Shown: one piece after another, positions 27,922 to 37,590 of the stretch
Numbering within the stretch: the first letter of the stretch is position 1
Layout: the number at the start of each line of letters is the position of its first letter
Source: Microbacterium sorbitolivorans
GTDB lineage: Bacteria; Actinomycetota; Actinomycetes; Actinomycetales; Microbacteriaceae
DNA length: 64,000 nucleotides
Assembly (NCBI RefSeq): GCF_003327285.1
Contig: NZ_KZ848476.1
Coordinates: 248,001-312,000, forward strand
Direction: 5' to 3'
Translations under genes and position numbers: made by a program
Notes under the pieces: generated by a model
What the model saw: the letters and a program-made list of their open reading frames with translations, nothing else
What the model was told of the DNA's origin: nothing
Database searches by the model: none

Positions 27922-28658
27922 TGCAGGCCGACCATGCGATCGAGGTCTCGGGCCTCGGGATCCGGTTCCGCCGCGGCCGCCGCGGCCGCCGCTCGATCAA
28001 GGCGATGTTCGCGGGCACCAAGCGCCGCGACCTGACGGGCGAGTTCTGGGCCCTCAAGGACGTGAGCTTCACCGTGAAGCCGGGCGAGGCCATCGGCGTC
28101 GTCGGCCGCAACGGCCAGGGCAAGTCAACCCTGCTGAAGCTCGTCGCCGGCGTGCTCATGCCCGACGCCGGCACCGTGACGGTCAACGGGGGAGTGGCGC
28201 CGCTCATCGAGATCACCGGCGGCTTCGTCGGCGACCTCACGGTGCGCGAGAACGTGCGCCTGACGGCCGGCCTCCACGGCATGACGAAGGCCCAGATCGC
28301 CGAGCGCTACGACGAGATGATCGCCTTCGCCGAGCTCGAAGACTTCCAGGAGACGCCGTACCGGCACCTCTCAAATGGCATGAAGGTGCGCCTCGCGTTC
28401 TCGGTCGTGTCGCAGCTCGACGAGCCGATTCTGCTCGTCGACGAGGTGCTCGCCGTCGGCGACAAAGCCTTCCGCGACAAGTGCTACGCCCGCATAGACG
28501 AGATGCTCGCCGGAGGCCGCACCCTGTTCTTCGTGAGCCACCGCGAATCCGACCTGCGCCGCTTCTGCACCCGCGGGCTCTACATCAAAGAACACCGCCT
28601 CGAGATGGACGGCCCGCTCGGCGACGTGCTCGATCGGTACAACGCCGACAACTCGTAA
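27921..28658 (+). CDS. Polysaccharide ABC exporter ATPase, second copy
   Basis: 245 aa. Walker A VGRNGQGKST is near 61-70, the signature is LSNGMKVRLAFS, Walker B is ILLVDEVLAVGD, and the switch His is in FVSHR. An Arg-rich N-terminus ([11 protein letters not shown]) is encoded by a GCC-GC-rich run. Like the first ATPase it lacks a C-terminal carbohydrate-binding module. It forms the exporter with the preceding permease. Confidence 0.93.
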   Translation: MQADHAIEVSGLGIRFRRGRRGRRSIKAMFAGTKRRDLTGEFWALKDVSFTVKPGEAIGVVGRNGQGKSTLLKLVAGVLMPDAGTVTVNGGVAPLIEITGGFVGDLTVRENVRLTAGLHGMTKAQIAERYDEMIAFAELEDFQETPYRHLSNGMKVRLAFSVVSQLDEPILLVDEVLAVGDKAFRDKCYARIDEMLAGGRTLFFVSHRESDLRRFCTRGLYIKEHRLEMDGPLGDVLDRYNADNS

Positions 28659-28707
28659 ATCGGCCCCCGCTGAGGCATTGCACAATACCGCCGGGCAGAA
28701 TGGTCGG

Positions 28708-30777
28708 GTGCTTGAAATCGCCCGACCGCTCCGCCAGGCGACCCCGGCGACGCCAAAGAAGGCGTCGCACCGGATCCTGGAGATCGATGGCCTGCGCGGC
28801 ATCGCGCTGACGCTCGTCGTCGTCTTCCACCTGTTCGGGCACGGCCGCGTCTCGGGCGGCGTCGACGTGTTCCTCACGGTCTCGGGCTTCCTCCTCATCA
28901 TGTCGCTCGGCCGCGCCCTCTCGACGGGCAAGCCCCTCGGCATCGTCGCGCGATGGGGCCGCACCTTCTCGCGCCTCGCCCCGCCCGCGGCCCTCGTGCT
29001 GCTCGCCGTCACGATCGCGTCGTTCGTCGTGCTCTCACCCTGGATGCGCGAACAGAACCTCCTCGAGGTCGTCTCGACCGCGTTCTATGTCGAGAACTGG
29101 CAGCTCATCACGACCCAGCTCGCCTACGGCGCCGCCGGCCCCCTCACGAGCCCCCTGCAGCACTTCTGGTCGCTGTCGGTGCAGGCGCAGTTCTTCCTGC
29201 TCTTCCCGCTCCTCGTGGGGCTCCTGACGCTCGTCGTGCGGTTGCGGAAGGCCAGGGTTGCCGTCTTCTGGTCGCTGCTCGCGGCCGCGACCCTCGCCTC
29301 GTTCCTCTACGCCTGGCACGCCAACGACGTGAACCCGCAGGCGGCGTACTTCGACACCTTCGCGCGCTTCTGGGAGCTCGGCGCCGGCGGCCTGCTCGCC
29401 GGCCTCATCACAAACGGCCGCACGCTCCCCATGATCCTGCGCCCGATCGCGGGCTGGCTGGGGCTCGCGATGATCATCTCGAGCGGTTTCATCTTCGACG
29501 GCGGATCCGCGTACCCCGGCCCCGCGGCCCTCCTCCCCGTCGGCGGCGCCGCGTTCGTGCTGCTCTCGGCCAACGGCGGCTGGCTCTCGCCCTCGCCGCT
29601 CCTGCGCAGCCGTCCCCTCGTGTTCCTCGACAGCATCTCCTACGGCCTCTACCTCTGGCACTGGCCGATCCTCATCGTGTTCTTCACGATCAACGAGACC
29701 GACCAGCTCAGCTGGGTCGGTGCGTGCCTCGTCATGGGCCTCGCCGTCGCCGTCACGCTGCTCACCCGGTGGATCCTGAACCCCGCGATCGCGTGGGCGA
29801 CCGCGAAGACCGCGAAGCGGGCGCTGATCTTCGCGCTCGTCGCGATCCTCGCCGCCGCCGTGCCCGCCGGGGCGGCGTACGCCGTCGTCGAGCTGCGGTC
29901 GTCGGCGACGATCGCGCTCGACTCCTGCGCGGGCGCCGCGGCGCTGGATCCGGACCGCCCCGAGTGCGCGGACGCGGGGGAGGGCGAGGAGCTCGTCCCC
30001 ACCCTCGAGACCCTGCGCAGCGACGACGCGAACCGCGGCGCCTGCTGGTCGCGCGGCAGCGATCCCGCCGTCAACGTGTGCTCGCTCGGCAGCGACGCCC
30101 CCGGTGCGTTCCGGATCCTCGCCGTCGGCGACTCGCACAACAACGTCTGGCTCGACGTCTACGAGCAGATCGCCGAGCTGCACGGCTGGCGCATCGACGC
30201 CGCGGGCCGCGCCGGATGCCAGTGGGTCGAGCCCGGCACGCCCGTTTACGGCCAGCCCGACGACGAGGCCGCGGCCTGCCAGGACTGGCGCGCCGCGATC
30301 GACGAGCGCGTCGCGTCCGGCGAGTACGACGCCATCCTCACGACGGCGTCGTCGAAGTCGGGCTTCCGCTCGGACGACGACGCGGTGAGCGACGCCGAGG
30401 TTCACACGATCGCGCTCCTCGGCGCGTGGCAGCACCGCTCCGACGACAGGGTGCCGATCATCGTGCTGCGCGACAACCCGATCTTCCCGCAGGAGTCGCT
30501 CGAGTGCATCGCCGACCGCGCCGCGGTCGACGCCGGCGAATGCTCGCTCCCGCGCGACGAGGCGCTGCTCGAGACCGGCTTCGACGACGCGGTCGCGCAG
30601 ACGACCAACGCGCACACGATCGACCTCAGCGACCTCGAGTGCGGGCCCGCCCGCTGCGAGATGGTCGTCGGCGGCGTGATCGTGACGCGCGACGGCGCGC
30701 ACCTGACGCGCGCCTACGCCGCGACGCTGGCCCCGTACCTCAACGACGCGCTCGTCGAGCTGCTCGAGGACGACTGA
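28708..30777 (+). CDS. Membrane O-acyltransferase (AT3) with C-terminal SGNH domain
   Basis: 689 aa. The AT3 membrane part (about residues 20-390, ten or more helices) begins LEIDGLRGIALTLVVVFHLFGHG with the catalytic-region His, and contains GVDVFLTVSGFLL. A periplasm-facing SGNH domain follows, with ILAVGDSHNN and the late DGAHLT (Asp/His pair). Such fusions acylate, usually acetylate, surface sugars using cytoplasmic acyl-CoA. GTG 28708 is preferred for its CAGAAT -10-like element 6 nt upstream; an in-frame TTG 30 nt earlier also exists. It is paralogous to the convergent next gene. Confidence 0.92.
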   Translation: MLEIARPLRQATPATPKKASHRILEIDGLRGIALTLVVVFHLFGHGRVSGGVDVFLTVSGFLLIMSLGRALSTGKPLGIVARWGRTFSRLAPPAALVLLAVTIASFVVLSPWMREQNLLEVVSTAFYVENWQLITTQLAYGAAGPLTSPLQHFWSLSVQAQFFLLFPLLVGLLTLVVRLRKARVAVFWSLLAAATLASFLYAWHANDVNPQAAYFDTFARFWELGAGGLLAGLITNGRTLPMILRPIAGWLGLAMIISSGFIFDGGSAYPGPAALLPVGGAAFVLLSANGGWLSPSPLLRSRPLVFLDSISYGLYLWHWPILIVFFTINETDQLSWVGACLVMGLAVAVTLLTRWILNPAIAWATAKTAKRALIFALVAILAAAVPAGAAYAVVELRSSATIALDSCAGAAALDPDRPECADAGEGEELVPTLETLRSDDANRGACWSRGSDPAVNVCSLGSDAPGAFRILAVGDSHNNVWLDVYEQIAELHGWRIDAAGRAGCQWVEPGTPVYGQPDDEAAACQDWRAAIDERVASGEYDAILTTASSKSGFRSDDDAVSDAEVHTIALLGAWQHRSDDRVPIIVLRDNPIFPQESLECIADRAAVDAGECSLPRDEALLETGFDDAVAQTTNAHTIDLSDLECGPARCEMVVGGVIVTRDGAHLTRAYAATLAPYLNDALVELLEDD

Positions 30778-30778
30778 G

Positions 30779-32881
30779 CTAGCGGATCGCCCGCTGCAGC
30801 TCGTCGGCCAGGTACGGGCCGAGCGTCGACGCGTAGGTCGCCGTGAGGTGGTGGCCGTCGCGGTACACGACGACGCCGCCGATCACGGCCGGGCACTCGC
30901 CGTCGGCGCAGTAGTACCGCGTGAGGTCGATGAGCTCGGCATCCGGATCCACGAGGACGGCGTCCTCCTTCGGATCGTTCAGGAGGGCGGTGTCTTGCGG
31001 CTCCTCGCACCGCTCGTCGGCGGTCTCCGGATCCTCGGACACGCACGTGACGGGCGAATCCGGGAACGACGGGTTGTCGCGCAGCGCGATGATCGGCACG
31101 CTCTTGTCGGGGCGCTTGGCCCAGGCCTTCGTCATCGGGAGGACCTCATCGGCCGCGGCCGAGTCGGAGAGGACGTCCTCGCGCGAATCGGAGGCCGTCG
31201 CGCCCTCGAGGTCGTTCTTCGCCGTGACGCGGTTGGCGACGACGATCGCGTCGAGGTTGTCGGCAGAGGCGACATACTCGTCGGCCGCCTCGCGCCAGGC
31301 GGTGCAGGCGGCGGTCTGGTCGGCCGTCGCGAGCTCGAGCTTCTCTTCCGTCCAGTAGCAGCCCGCGTGGCCCGCGACGTCGAAGCGCCAGCCGAGTTCC
31401 TCGGCGGCGGCGCGATAGGCGGGGATCATCGCGTTGTTGTGCGAATCGCCGATCGCGAGCACGCGGTGGGTCGCGTCCTTCGGGCCGAAGGAGCACACGC
31501 GGAACTCCGACTCGTCGGGGCCCGCCCAGCAGTCCGGGTTGTTGCCGTCGTCGCTCTCGATGTCCGACAGCGTCGGCACGAGCGGGAGGCCCGCGAGCTC
31601 GGGGTTGTCGCACGGCGCGAGCTCGGGGTCGATCGCCTCGGCGCCGAAGCACTCGGGCTGCTCATTCACGAGGTTCGCCGCGATCTCGGCGGTGCGCTGC
31701 TCGCTCGCGCGGAGGAGCTGCACGGATCCCATCGAGACGACGAGCACGCAGGCCATCCCGGCTGCGCTCCACACCGCGATCGTGCGCGGGCGCCGGCCCC
31801 CGAGAAGCCTCGGGGAGGTGCGCACGGTGTCCTCGACGAACCGCGTCGAGAGCCAGGCGAGCGCGATGCTGCCGGCGCCGATCGCCAGCTTGTGGACGGT
31901 CGTGAGGGGGACGCCGGTGGCGAAGGGCACGATCACGATGAACGCCCAGTGCCACAGGTAGATCGCGTACGACACGCGCCCGATCATCGCGACGGGCGTG
32001 AAGCGGCCGACGTCGGCGAGCAGCGAGGGGGCGCCGCCCCAGATCGCGAGGACGGTGCCGGCGACCGGCAGCAGCGCGGTCGCGCCGGGGAAGGGCGTCG
32101 CGCCCGAGTAGGCGAAAACCGAGACGAGGATCAGCGCGATGCCTGCGCCCGAGACGACGGATCCGCGCACGCGGCCCGCGATCGCCGGGGCGAAGGCGAG
32201 GAGCGCGCCCGCGCCGAACTCCCACGCGCGCGTGAGGGTCGAGAAGTAGGCGGCGCTCGGCGCTGCGTTCATCTGCGCGACGCTGAAGACGAAGGAGGCG
32301 AGGGTGGCGACGGCGATCGCGACGAACATCACGGCGCGCCATGGCAACTTGCGGAACAGCCACATCGACACGACGAGCAGCAGGGGGAGGAGCACATAGA
32401 ACTGCTCTTCGGCCGACAGCGTCCAGAAGTGCTGCACGGGCGAGGCGAGGTTATCGGCCGCCAGGTAGTCGACGCTGCCGAGCAGGAGGTGCCAGTTCTG
32501 CACGTAGAGCGCCGACGCCGTGATGTCGCCGAAGAACTGCGGCCACAGCGCGTTCGGCACCCAGATCAGCGTCGCCACGCCCACGAGCGCGAGCACGAGC
32601 AACGAGGCGGGCAGGAGGCGCGAGGCGCGGCGCGCCCAGAACTTCCCGAGCGCGATGCGCCCCGTCTTCGCGCGCTCGCGCACGAGGTGCGACGTGATCA
32701 GGTAGCCGCTGATGACGAAGAAGATGTCGACGCCGACGAAGCCGCCCGTGAGCCGGTTCGGCCACAGGTGGTAGAGCATGACGCTCATCACCGCGAGGGT
32801 GCGGAGCGCCTGAATATCGGAACGGAACGCGCGGGTCTCCCCGGAAGCGGGCCGCGTGGAGCGGAGCGTGGGGGTCGCCAT
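30779..32881 (-). CDS. Membrane O-acyltransferase (AT3-SGNH), second copy
   Basis: 700 aa with the same layout as its neighbour. The AT3 domain starts FRSDIQALRTLAVMSVMLYHLWP and contains GGFVGVDIFFVISGYLI. The SGNH domain carries RVLAIGDSHNNAMIPAY and DGHHLTATYAST. A GTG immediately before the ATG could serve as start. It is the distal gene of a unit beginning at 34558, starting 18 nt after the glycosyltransferase stop. Its stop lies one base from the stop of the first copy on the other strand, so no terminator separates them. Confidence 0.92.
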   Translation of the reverse strand: MATPTLRSTRPASGETRAFRSDIQALRTLAVMSVMLYHLWPNRLTGGFVGVDIFFVISGYLITSHLVRERAKTGRIALGKFWARRASRLLPASLLVLALVGVATLIWVPNALWPQFFGDITASALYVQNWHLLLGSVDYLAADNLASPVQHFWTLSAEEQFYVLLPLLLVVSMWLFRKLPWRAVMFVAIAVATLASFVFSVAQMNAAPSAAYFSTLTRAWEFGAGALLAFAPAIAGRVRGSVVSGAGIALILVSVFAYSGATPFPGATALLPVAGTVLAIWGGAPSLLADVGRFTPVAMIGRVSYAIYLWHWAFIVIVPFATGVPLTTVHKLAIGAGSIALAWLSTRFVEDTVRTSPRLLGGRRPRTIAVWSAAGMACVLVVSMGSVQLLRASEQRTAEIAANLVNEQPECFGAEAIDPELAPCDNPELAGLPLVPTLSDIESDDGNNPDCWAGPDESEFRVCSFGPKDATHRVLAIGDSHNNAMIPAYRAAAEELGWRFDVAGHAGCYWTEEKLELATADQTAACTAWREAADEYVASADNLDAIVVANRVTAKNDLEGATASDSREDVLSDSAAADEVLPMTKAWAKRPDKSVPIIALRDNPSFPDSPVTCVSEDPETADERCEEPQDTALLNDPKEDAVLVDPDAELIDLTRYYCADGECPAVIGGVVVYRDGHHLTATYASTLGPYLADELQRAIR

Positions 32882-32899
32882 CACCTCGTGCGCGGGGCC

Positions 32900-34558
32900 T
32901 TAGTTGCCGCGGAGCTTGCGGGCCACGCGGGCCGGCAGGCCGTCGAGCTTGTCGTTCACGCCGCGGGCGATGCGGCCGGCGGTGCCGCCCGTGCGGGCGT
33001 TGAGGCTGCGGGCCACGACGCGCGCGGCCGACTCCTGCACCTGCGGGCGGCGCGCCTCGCGGAGCTGCTCGCGCAGGCGCGCGACCTCCGGATCCACGCG
33101 GACGACCTTCTCGTCGAGGTGCTCGTTCTCGCGGAGGTCGGCCAGCTGGGCGGCCTCGCTCGCGTGCCACTCGAAGCCGGCGATCTGCGCGACGACGTCC
33201 TCGAGGCTGCGCTCGGCGGTGACGTACGGGCGGGCGCGCTCGACGACGGCCGAGTTCCAGATTGTGACGGCCTCGTCGTTGTCGTGGCCGGGGGTGAAGT
33301 AGCGGATGGCGCCGATCCACGGCTTGTCCATCTCGACGTACATCGCCTGCAGGCTCTCGCTCGTGACCTCGACCGTGATCGGCATGTCGATGCGGAACGG
33401 CGCGGGGAAGACGCTCTCGGGCTTCTCCTCCGCGAAGATCACGCGGTTGTCGGTGCGGAACCACTCCTTGACGAGGTAGAGCTCGTTCATCGGGTCGACG
33501 AGCATGCGGCGGCGCTCTTCATGAAGCTGCGACCACGGGCCCACGAGCACGACGTGCACGTCGGTCTGCGTGTTGTTGAGCAGGCGGTCGATCGCGGGGC
33601 GCGCGTACTTCGCGTTCTCGGGCGTGACCTCGGTCACGACCTTGAGAAGCGGCACCTCCCAGATGCGGTTGTCGGCCTTGCGGCGGTAGCGCGGGATCGC
33701 CATGCGCTGTGCGAAGTGAACGTCGTTGTGCCACGCGACCTGCACGCCCTGGCTCTGCACCGTGCCCGGGCCCATGTGGTAGCCCACGGCGTCGTGCGCG
33801 GGGATGAACACCGCGCCGGCCTGCCACAGCTGGTAGGCGATCTCGGTGTCCTCGCCGAGGTGCAGGCGCGTGTCCTGACCGAAGGTGCGGTCGTAGACGG
33901 CGCGCGTCACGGTCGCGCAGGCGCCCATGTGGGTCGAGTAGTTGCGGCCGTCAGACGTGTTGAGGTCGTCGGTGTCGCGGTAGATCTTCTTCGACCAGTG
34001 CTCGTACAGCGTCGAGCGGTCGTAGTCGTCGCCGATGGTGCCGGCCTTGACCTTGTTGTAGACCTCTTCGGGGGTGTAGTCCCACTCCTCGATGAAGGCC
34101 TTCTCGCCGATCGTCGCCGCCTCGGGGATGAAGTGGCCCCACTTGGCGTGCTGGCGCACGTTGTCGCGGAACAGGATCATGTCCGAGTCGCACCAGTAGA
34201 TGATGTCGCCCGTCGTGGCCTTGATGCCGATGTCGGTCGCGTTCGAGCGGCCCCAGCCGTCGCTGACCTCGTGGATGCGGATCAGGCGGGTGTTCTTCGG
34301 GATGAACTCGCCGAGCACGACGGGCTCCTCGCCGCCGCCGTCGTCGAGCACGACGACCTCGAGCAGGTCCTCCGGGTAGTCCTGTGCCGCGAGCGACGCG
34401 AGCGTGTACTCGAGCGTCTTCGACTTGTAGGCGGGGATGATGACCGAGACGGTCATCGTCGGCTCCCAGCCCTCCGGCACGGTGCCGTCAAAAACATCTC
34501 GCCAGCGGTTGCGGGAGACAATCGTGGGCGCGGTTTTGGCAGCTGCGGCATCAGTCAC
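32900..34558 (-). CDS. Glycosyltransferase family 2 (large)
   Basis: 552 aa. GT-A domain: MTVSVIIPAYKSKTLEYTLASLAAQDYPEDLLEVVVLDDGGGEE, then the metal-binding YWCDSDMILF (DSD) and a HLGEDTEIAYQLWQAGA acceptor/catalytic segment, the ED pair typical of polymerising GT2s. About 200 C-terminal residues end in a basic helix (RIARGVNDKLDGLPARVARKLRGN). GTG 34558 is chosen because TAGACT lies 7 nt upstream; the frame stays open far upstream only through GC bias. It heads the unit containing the second acyltransferase. Confidence 0.88.
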   Translation of the reverse strand: MTDAAAAKTAPTIVSRNRWRDVFDGTVPEGWEPTMTVSVIIPAYKSKTLEYTLASLAAQDYPEDLLEVVVLDDGGGEEPVVLGEFIPKNTRLIRIHEVSDGWGRSNATDIGIKATTGDIIYWCDSDMILFRDNVRQHAKWGHFIPEAATIGEKAFIEEWDYTPEEVYNKVKAGTIGDDYDRSTLYEHWSKKIYRDTDDLNTSDGRNYSTHMGACATVTRAVYDRTFGQDTRLHLGEDTEIAYQLWQAGAVFIPAHDAVGYHMGPGTVQSQGVQVAWHNDVHFAQRMAIPRYRRKADNRIWEVPLLKVVTEVTPENAKYARPAIDRLLNNTQTDVHVVLVGPWSQLHEERRRMLVDPMNELYLVKEWFRTDNRVIFAEEKPESVFPAPFRIDMPITVEVTSESLQAMYVEMDKPWIGAIRYFTPGHDNDEAVTIWNSAVVERARPYVTAERSLEDVVAQIAGFEWHASEAAQLADLRENEHLDEKVVRVDPEVARLREQLREARRPQVQESAARVVARSLNARTGGTAGRIARGVNDKLDGLPARVARKLRGN

Positions 34559-34651
34559 GAGGGGAAGTCTAACCAGCCGACCCTTGCAGAGCCTCAGAGA
34601 ACACCGCGCGCTCCATGGGGTTCGTACCCGCCACCCGATAAACTCGCCGGT
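34559..34651. promoter_or_regulatory. Divergent pair of leaderless promoters
   Basis: Minus strand: TAGACT (34566-34571), 7 nt, GTG at 34558. Plus strand: TAAACT (34639-34644), 7 nt, ATG at 34652. The two -10 elements have identical spacing to their start codons and no Shine-Dalgarno is present on either side. Confidence 0.65.
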
Positions 34652-35725
34652 ATGCCCACCGCGCCTGCCGACGCACGCATCTTCACCTTTCCCGGGTGGC
34701 GTGACAATCCCTATGTGCAGATCCTGTCGCAAGACGTGATCGACCACGGCTTCGAGATCGCCGGCCGCCCCGACTTCGACGAGGCGCTCACCGAGCTCAC
34801 CTCGCCCGAGCACCGCGGCATCATTCACGTGCAGTGGACGAGCCCCGTCACCGAGTGGGCCATCAACGCCAAGGACGCGCGCGTGCGCGCCGACCTCTTC
34901 CTCGACGCCCTCCACAGCGCCAAGCAGTGGGGGCGGAAGATCATCTGGACGGTGCACAACGTCCTCCCGCACGACGCGGAGTACCCGAAGACCAACCTGT
35001 ACCTGCAGGAGGGCCTCGCGCGCCTCGCAGACAAGATCCACGTGATCTCGCCCGCGACGGTCGAGCTCGCCGCCGAATACTTCGCCATCCCGGCGGAGAA
35101 GGTCGTCGTCATCCCGCACTCGAGCTACGAGGGCGTCTACGGCCCCGCCGAAGACCGCGCCGCCGCGCGCGAGAAGATCGGCGCCGACCCCGCTGCGACC
35201 GCCGCGCTCTTCTTCGGGTGGATCCGCCCCTATAAGGGGCTCGAACACCTCGCCGAGGCCGCCGAGATCGCGACCCGCGGGGGAGCGGAGCTGCAGGTGC
35301 TCCTCGCCGGCCGCCCGCAGGGCGACGTCGACCACATCCTCCGGGCGCTCGACGAGGGCGCGACCCCCGTCGTGAAGTACTTGAAGCGCATCCTCCCGGA
35401 GGACGTCGCGAGCTGGTTCTCGGCCGCCGACGTGCTCGTGCTGCCATACCACGCGATCCTCAACTCCGGAAACATGTTCCTCGCGGCGACCTACGGGTTG
35501 CCGATCATCCTCCCCGACGCCCCGCACCTCGTCGGCGAGTACGGCGACCAGGCATGGATCCGCTTCTTCGATCGCGAGCGGCCCGCCGAGCACATCGCCG
35601 AGCTGCTCGCCGAGGGCTGGTACGCGGATCCCGCGGCCCGCGAGGCCGCGCTCGCCTTCGCCGCGTCCCGCCCGCCCGCCGAGATGAGCGCGCGCTTCGC
35701 GGCGCTCGTCGAGTCGCTCACGTAG
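34652..35725 (+). CDS. GT-B glycosyltransferase (GT4-like), paralogue of the 20608-21684 product
   Basis: 357 aa. N-terminal part: IFTFPGWRDNPYVQILSQ, HVQWTSPVTEW, IIWTVHNVLPHDAEYPKTN. C-terminal part: ALFFGWIRPYKGLEHLAEAA, VLVLPYHAILNSGNMFLAATYGLPIILPD. Motifs and length match the second GT-B enzyme of the island closely enough to indicate duplication. ATG 34652 is fixed by the -10 spacing. Cytoplasmic; donor and acceptor unknown. Confidence 0.88.
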   Translation: MPTAPADARIFTFPGWRDNPYVQILSQDVIDHGFEIAGRPDFDEALTELTSPEHRGIIHVQWTSPVTEWAINAKDARVRADLFLDALHSAKQWGRKIIWTVHNVLPHDAEYPKTNLYLQEGLARLADKIHVISPATVELAAEYFAIPAEKVVVIPHSSYEGVYGPAEDRAAAREKIGADPAATAALFFGWIRPYKGLEHLAEAAEIATRGGAELQVLLAGRPQGDVDHILRALDEGATPVVKYLKRILPEDVASWFSAADVLVLPYHAILNSGNMFLAATYGLPIILPDAPHLVGEYGDQAWIRFFDRERPAEHIAELLAEGWYADPAAREAALAFAASRPPAEMSARFAALVESLT

Positions 35726-35744
35726 GATCCTCAAACCCCGCGGG

Positions 35745-35791
35745 TAGCCTGAGAGCACCCGTTTCCGCGCCCTTCGATTCAGGAGTACCGA
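35745..35791 (+). promoter_or_regulatory. Promoter and ribosome-binding site of the 591-aa glycosyltransferase
   Basis: TAGCCT at 35745-35750, a leader of about 35 nt, and AGGAG at 35781-35785 six nt before the ATG. This unit is conventionally led, in contrast to most promoters here. Confidence 0.5.
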
Positions 35792-37567
35792 ATGCGTCGT
35801 GCCCGCAGCGCCACCCCCGAGAGCGTCGTCCGCCGCCTCGACACCCCGGAGGCCGTCGAGGCGCTCGTCGGGGTCGAAGCCGCTCCCGTCTCGCCGCTGC
35901 GCATCGAGATCCCGGATCCGTCGCTGCTGCGCCACCTGGCGCTGCCGCGCAACCCCGGGCTGCGCACGACCGAGCTCGAGGTGCGCATCCAGCGCTTCGA
36001 GGCGCCCGTTCCGCGCTGGCGCGGCCGCCTCGGCCAGATCCGCCACCTCGACGGCTACGAGCTGCGCTTCGACGCCCCCGCGGGCGGCGCGACCGCGATC
36101 GTCCGCACCGCGCGCTTGACGAGCATCGCCGAGATCGCGAACGCGCTGATTCCGGTCTTCACGCCCAGCACGCCCTTCGCTGGCGCGGGCTTCCCACTCG
36201 TCGCGATCGCGGCCGGCGCGGGCGAGGGCACGCTGTCGCTCCTGCCGACGCCGACGGTCCCGCCCGTCGAGGCCATGGTCGGCCGCCTGCAGGGCGTCGG
36301 CCTCATGCGCGCCGACGTGCTGATCGGCGGCCCCGCGCGCCTCGCCGACGAGCTCGCGACGCACCACATCCCGACCGCCGAGGCGCTCCACGGATCCCCC
36401 CGCACCGAGCTTCCCGCGATCGACCTCAACGTGCACAACCCCATCGGCCGCGAGCTGCTCTTTAAGCCCTCGCGCCCCGCTCGCCGGCTCGTCCTGCTCG
36501 GCGGCCGCGCCCGCATCGTCACGATCGAGGGCGCGGGCGAGCCCATCGAGTTCGACGTGCGCCGCCCGCTGCCCGCCTCGGTCGTTCGCGCGCTGCGCGG
36601 CGTCGAGAGCATCTCGCTCGCCGGGATCCCCGAGCTCCCCGAGGGCCTGGCGGCCCGCTTCGCCGAGATCGCCGCGACCGACACGATCCTGCACTCGCTC
36701 GCCGACTCGGTCGAGATCGCGCCCGAGGCGCTCGCGCCCGAGCTCGTCGACGTCATCCGCCGCCCGTACACGCAGTCGATGGGTCTCGACCGCGAGCTGC
36801 GCCAGGTCGAGGCCCGCCGCATCGCGATGCGCGAGCACGCCGGTTACTTCCGCCTCGCCTCGGCGATCACCGCCAAGACGGGCGAGCGCTATCTGCCGAG
36901 CGTCAGCGTGATCCTCTCGACGATGCGCAGCGAGCTCATCCCCGGCGTGCTGCAGATGATGGCGAAGCAGACCTACGCGCACTTCGAGGTCATCGTCGTC
37001 GCGCACGGCGTTCCGGCGCCCTCGCTCGACAGCGTCGACCTCGAGGGGCTCGACTACACCGTCGTCGAGGTGCCGAATACGGTGCTCTTCGGCGCCGCGC
37101 TCGCCGAGGGCGTGCGCCGCTCGTCGGGCGACCTCATCACGAAGCTCGACGACGACGACTGGTACAGCGAGCACCACATCTCGGACCTCGTTCTCGCGCA
37201 CCTGTACTCGCGCGCCGACGTCGTCGGCAAGACGACCGAGTACCTCTACTTCGAAGAGGTCGGCCAGACGGTGCACCGCACCTTCGCGACCGAGCGGTAC
37301 CACGACCAGCTCGCGGGCGGCGCCATGCTGCTTTCGCGCTCGGCGTTCGACGCGCTCGGCGGCTGGCGCCCCACCCCGAACTCGACCGACCGCTCGGTGC
37401 TCGTGCGCGTCGAGACGCAGGGCGGCGTCGGGTACCGCGTGCAGAGCCTCGGCTACATGTACATCCGCCACGCGTCCAAGCACACGTGGGAGCGCACGGC
37501 CTCGCAGCTCGTGCAGGGCGCGTTCGAGCAGTGGCGCGGCTGGCGTTCGCCCGAGGTCGGGTACTAA
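35792..37567 (+). CDS. Glycosyltransferase with ~340-residue N-terminal domain of unknown type and C-terminal GT2 domain
   Basis: 591 aa. Residues about 1-360 contain no motif I recognise; they are soluble and rich in Arg/Glu/Leu. From about 368 a GT2 domain begins: LPSVSVILSTMRSELIPGVLQMMAKQTYAHFEVIVVAHG, with metal-binding TKLDDDDWYSEHH and a GGAMLLSRSAFDALGGW segment. The arrangement, GT at the C-terminus after a long N-terminal domain, is unusual relative to the neighbours. A short hairpin spans the stop. Cytoplasmic by sequence. Confidence 0.85.
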   Translation: MRRARSATPESVVRRLDTPEAVEALVGVEAAPVSPLRIEIPDPSLLRHLALPRNPGLRTTELEVRIQRFEAPVPRWRGRLGQIRHLDGYELRFDAPAGGATAIVRTARLTSIAEIANALIPVFTPSTPFAGAGFPLVAIAAGAGEGTLSLLPTPTVPPVEAMVGRLQGVGLMRADVLIGGPARLADELATHHIPTAEALHGSPRTELPAIDLNVHNPIGRELLFKPSRPARRLVLLGGRARIVTIEGAGEPIEFDVRRPLPASVVRALRGVESISLAGIPELPEGLAARFAEIAATDTILHSLADSVEIAPEALAPELVDVIRRPYTQSMGLDRELRQVEARRIAMREHAGYFRLASAITAKTGERYLPSVSVILSTMRSELIPGVLQMMAKQTYAHFEVIVVAHGVPAPSLDSVDLEGLDYTVVEVPNTVLFGAALAEGVRRSSGDLITKLDDDDWYSEHHISDLVLAHLYSRADVVGKTTEYLYFEEVGQTVHRTFATERYHDQLAGGAMLLSRSAFDALGGWRPTPNSTDRSVLVRVETQGGVGYRVQSLGYMYIRHASKHTWERTASQLVQGAFEQWRGWRSPEVGY

Positions 37568-37577
37568 ATTCCCGACC
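37555..37577. terminator. Possible terminator after the 591-aa glycosyltransferase
   Basis: 7-bp GC stem (GGTCGGG / CCCGACC) with 9-nt loop containing the stop codon. There is no T-run on the plus strand. It lies between convergent genes. Confidence 0.4.
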
Positions 37578-37590
37578 CGGGCGCGGGGTC

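Noticed and set aside
27961..28000. Simple-sequence phase-variation tract (GCCGC repeats) in the second ATPase gene
   Set aside because: The run is short and imperfect and encodes a plausible Arg-rich segment; nothing indicates slippage.
30848..35725. Single 1625-aa protein on the plus strand
   Set aside because: Most of it is antisense to the acyltransferase and glycosyltransferase genes; only 34652-35725 has real motifs.
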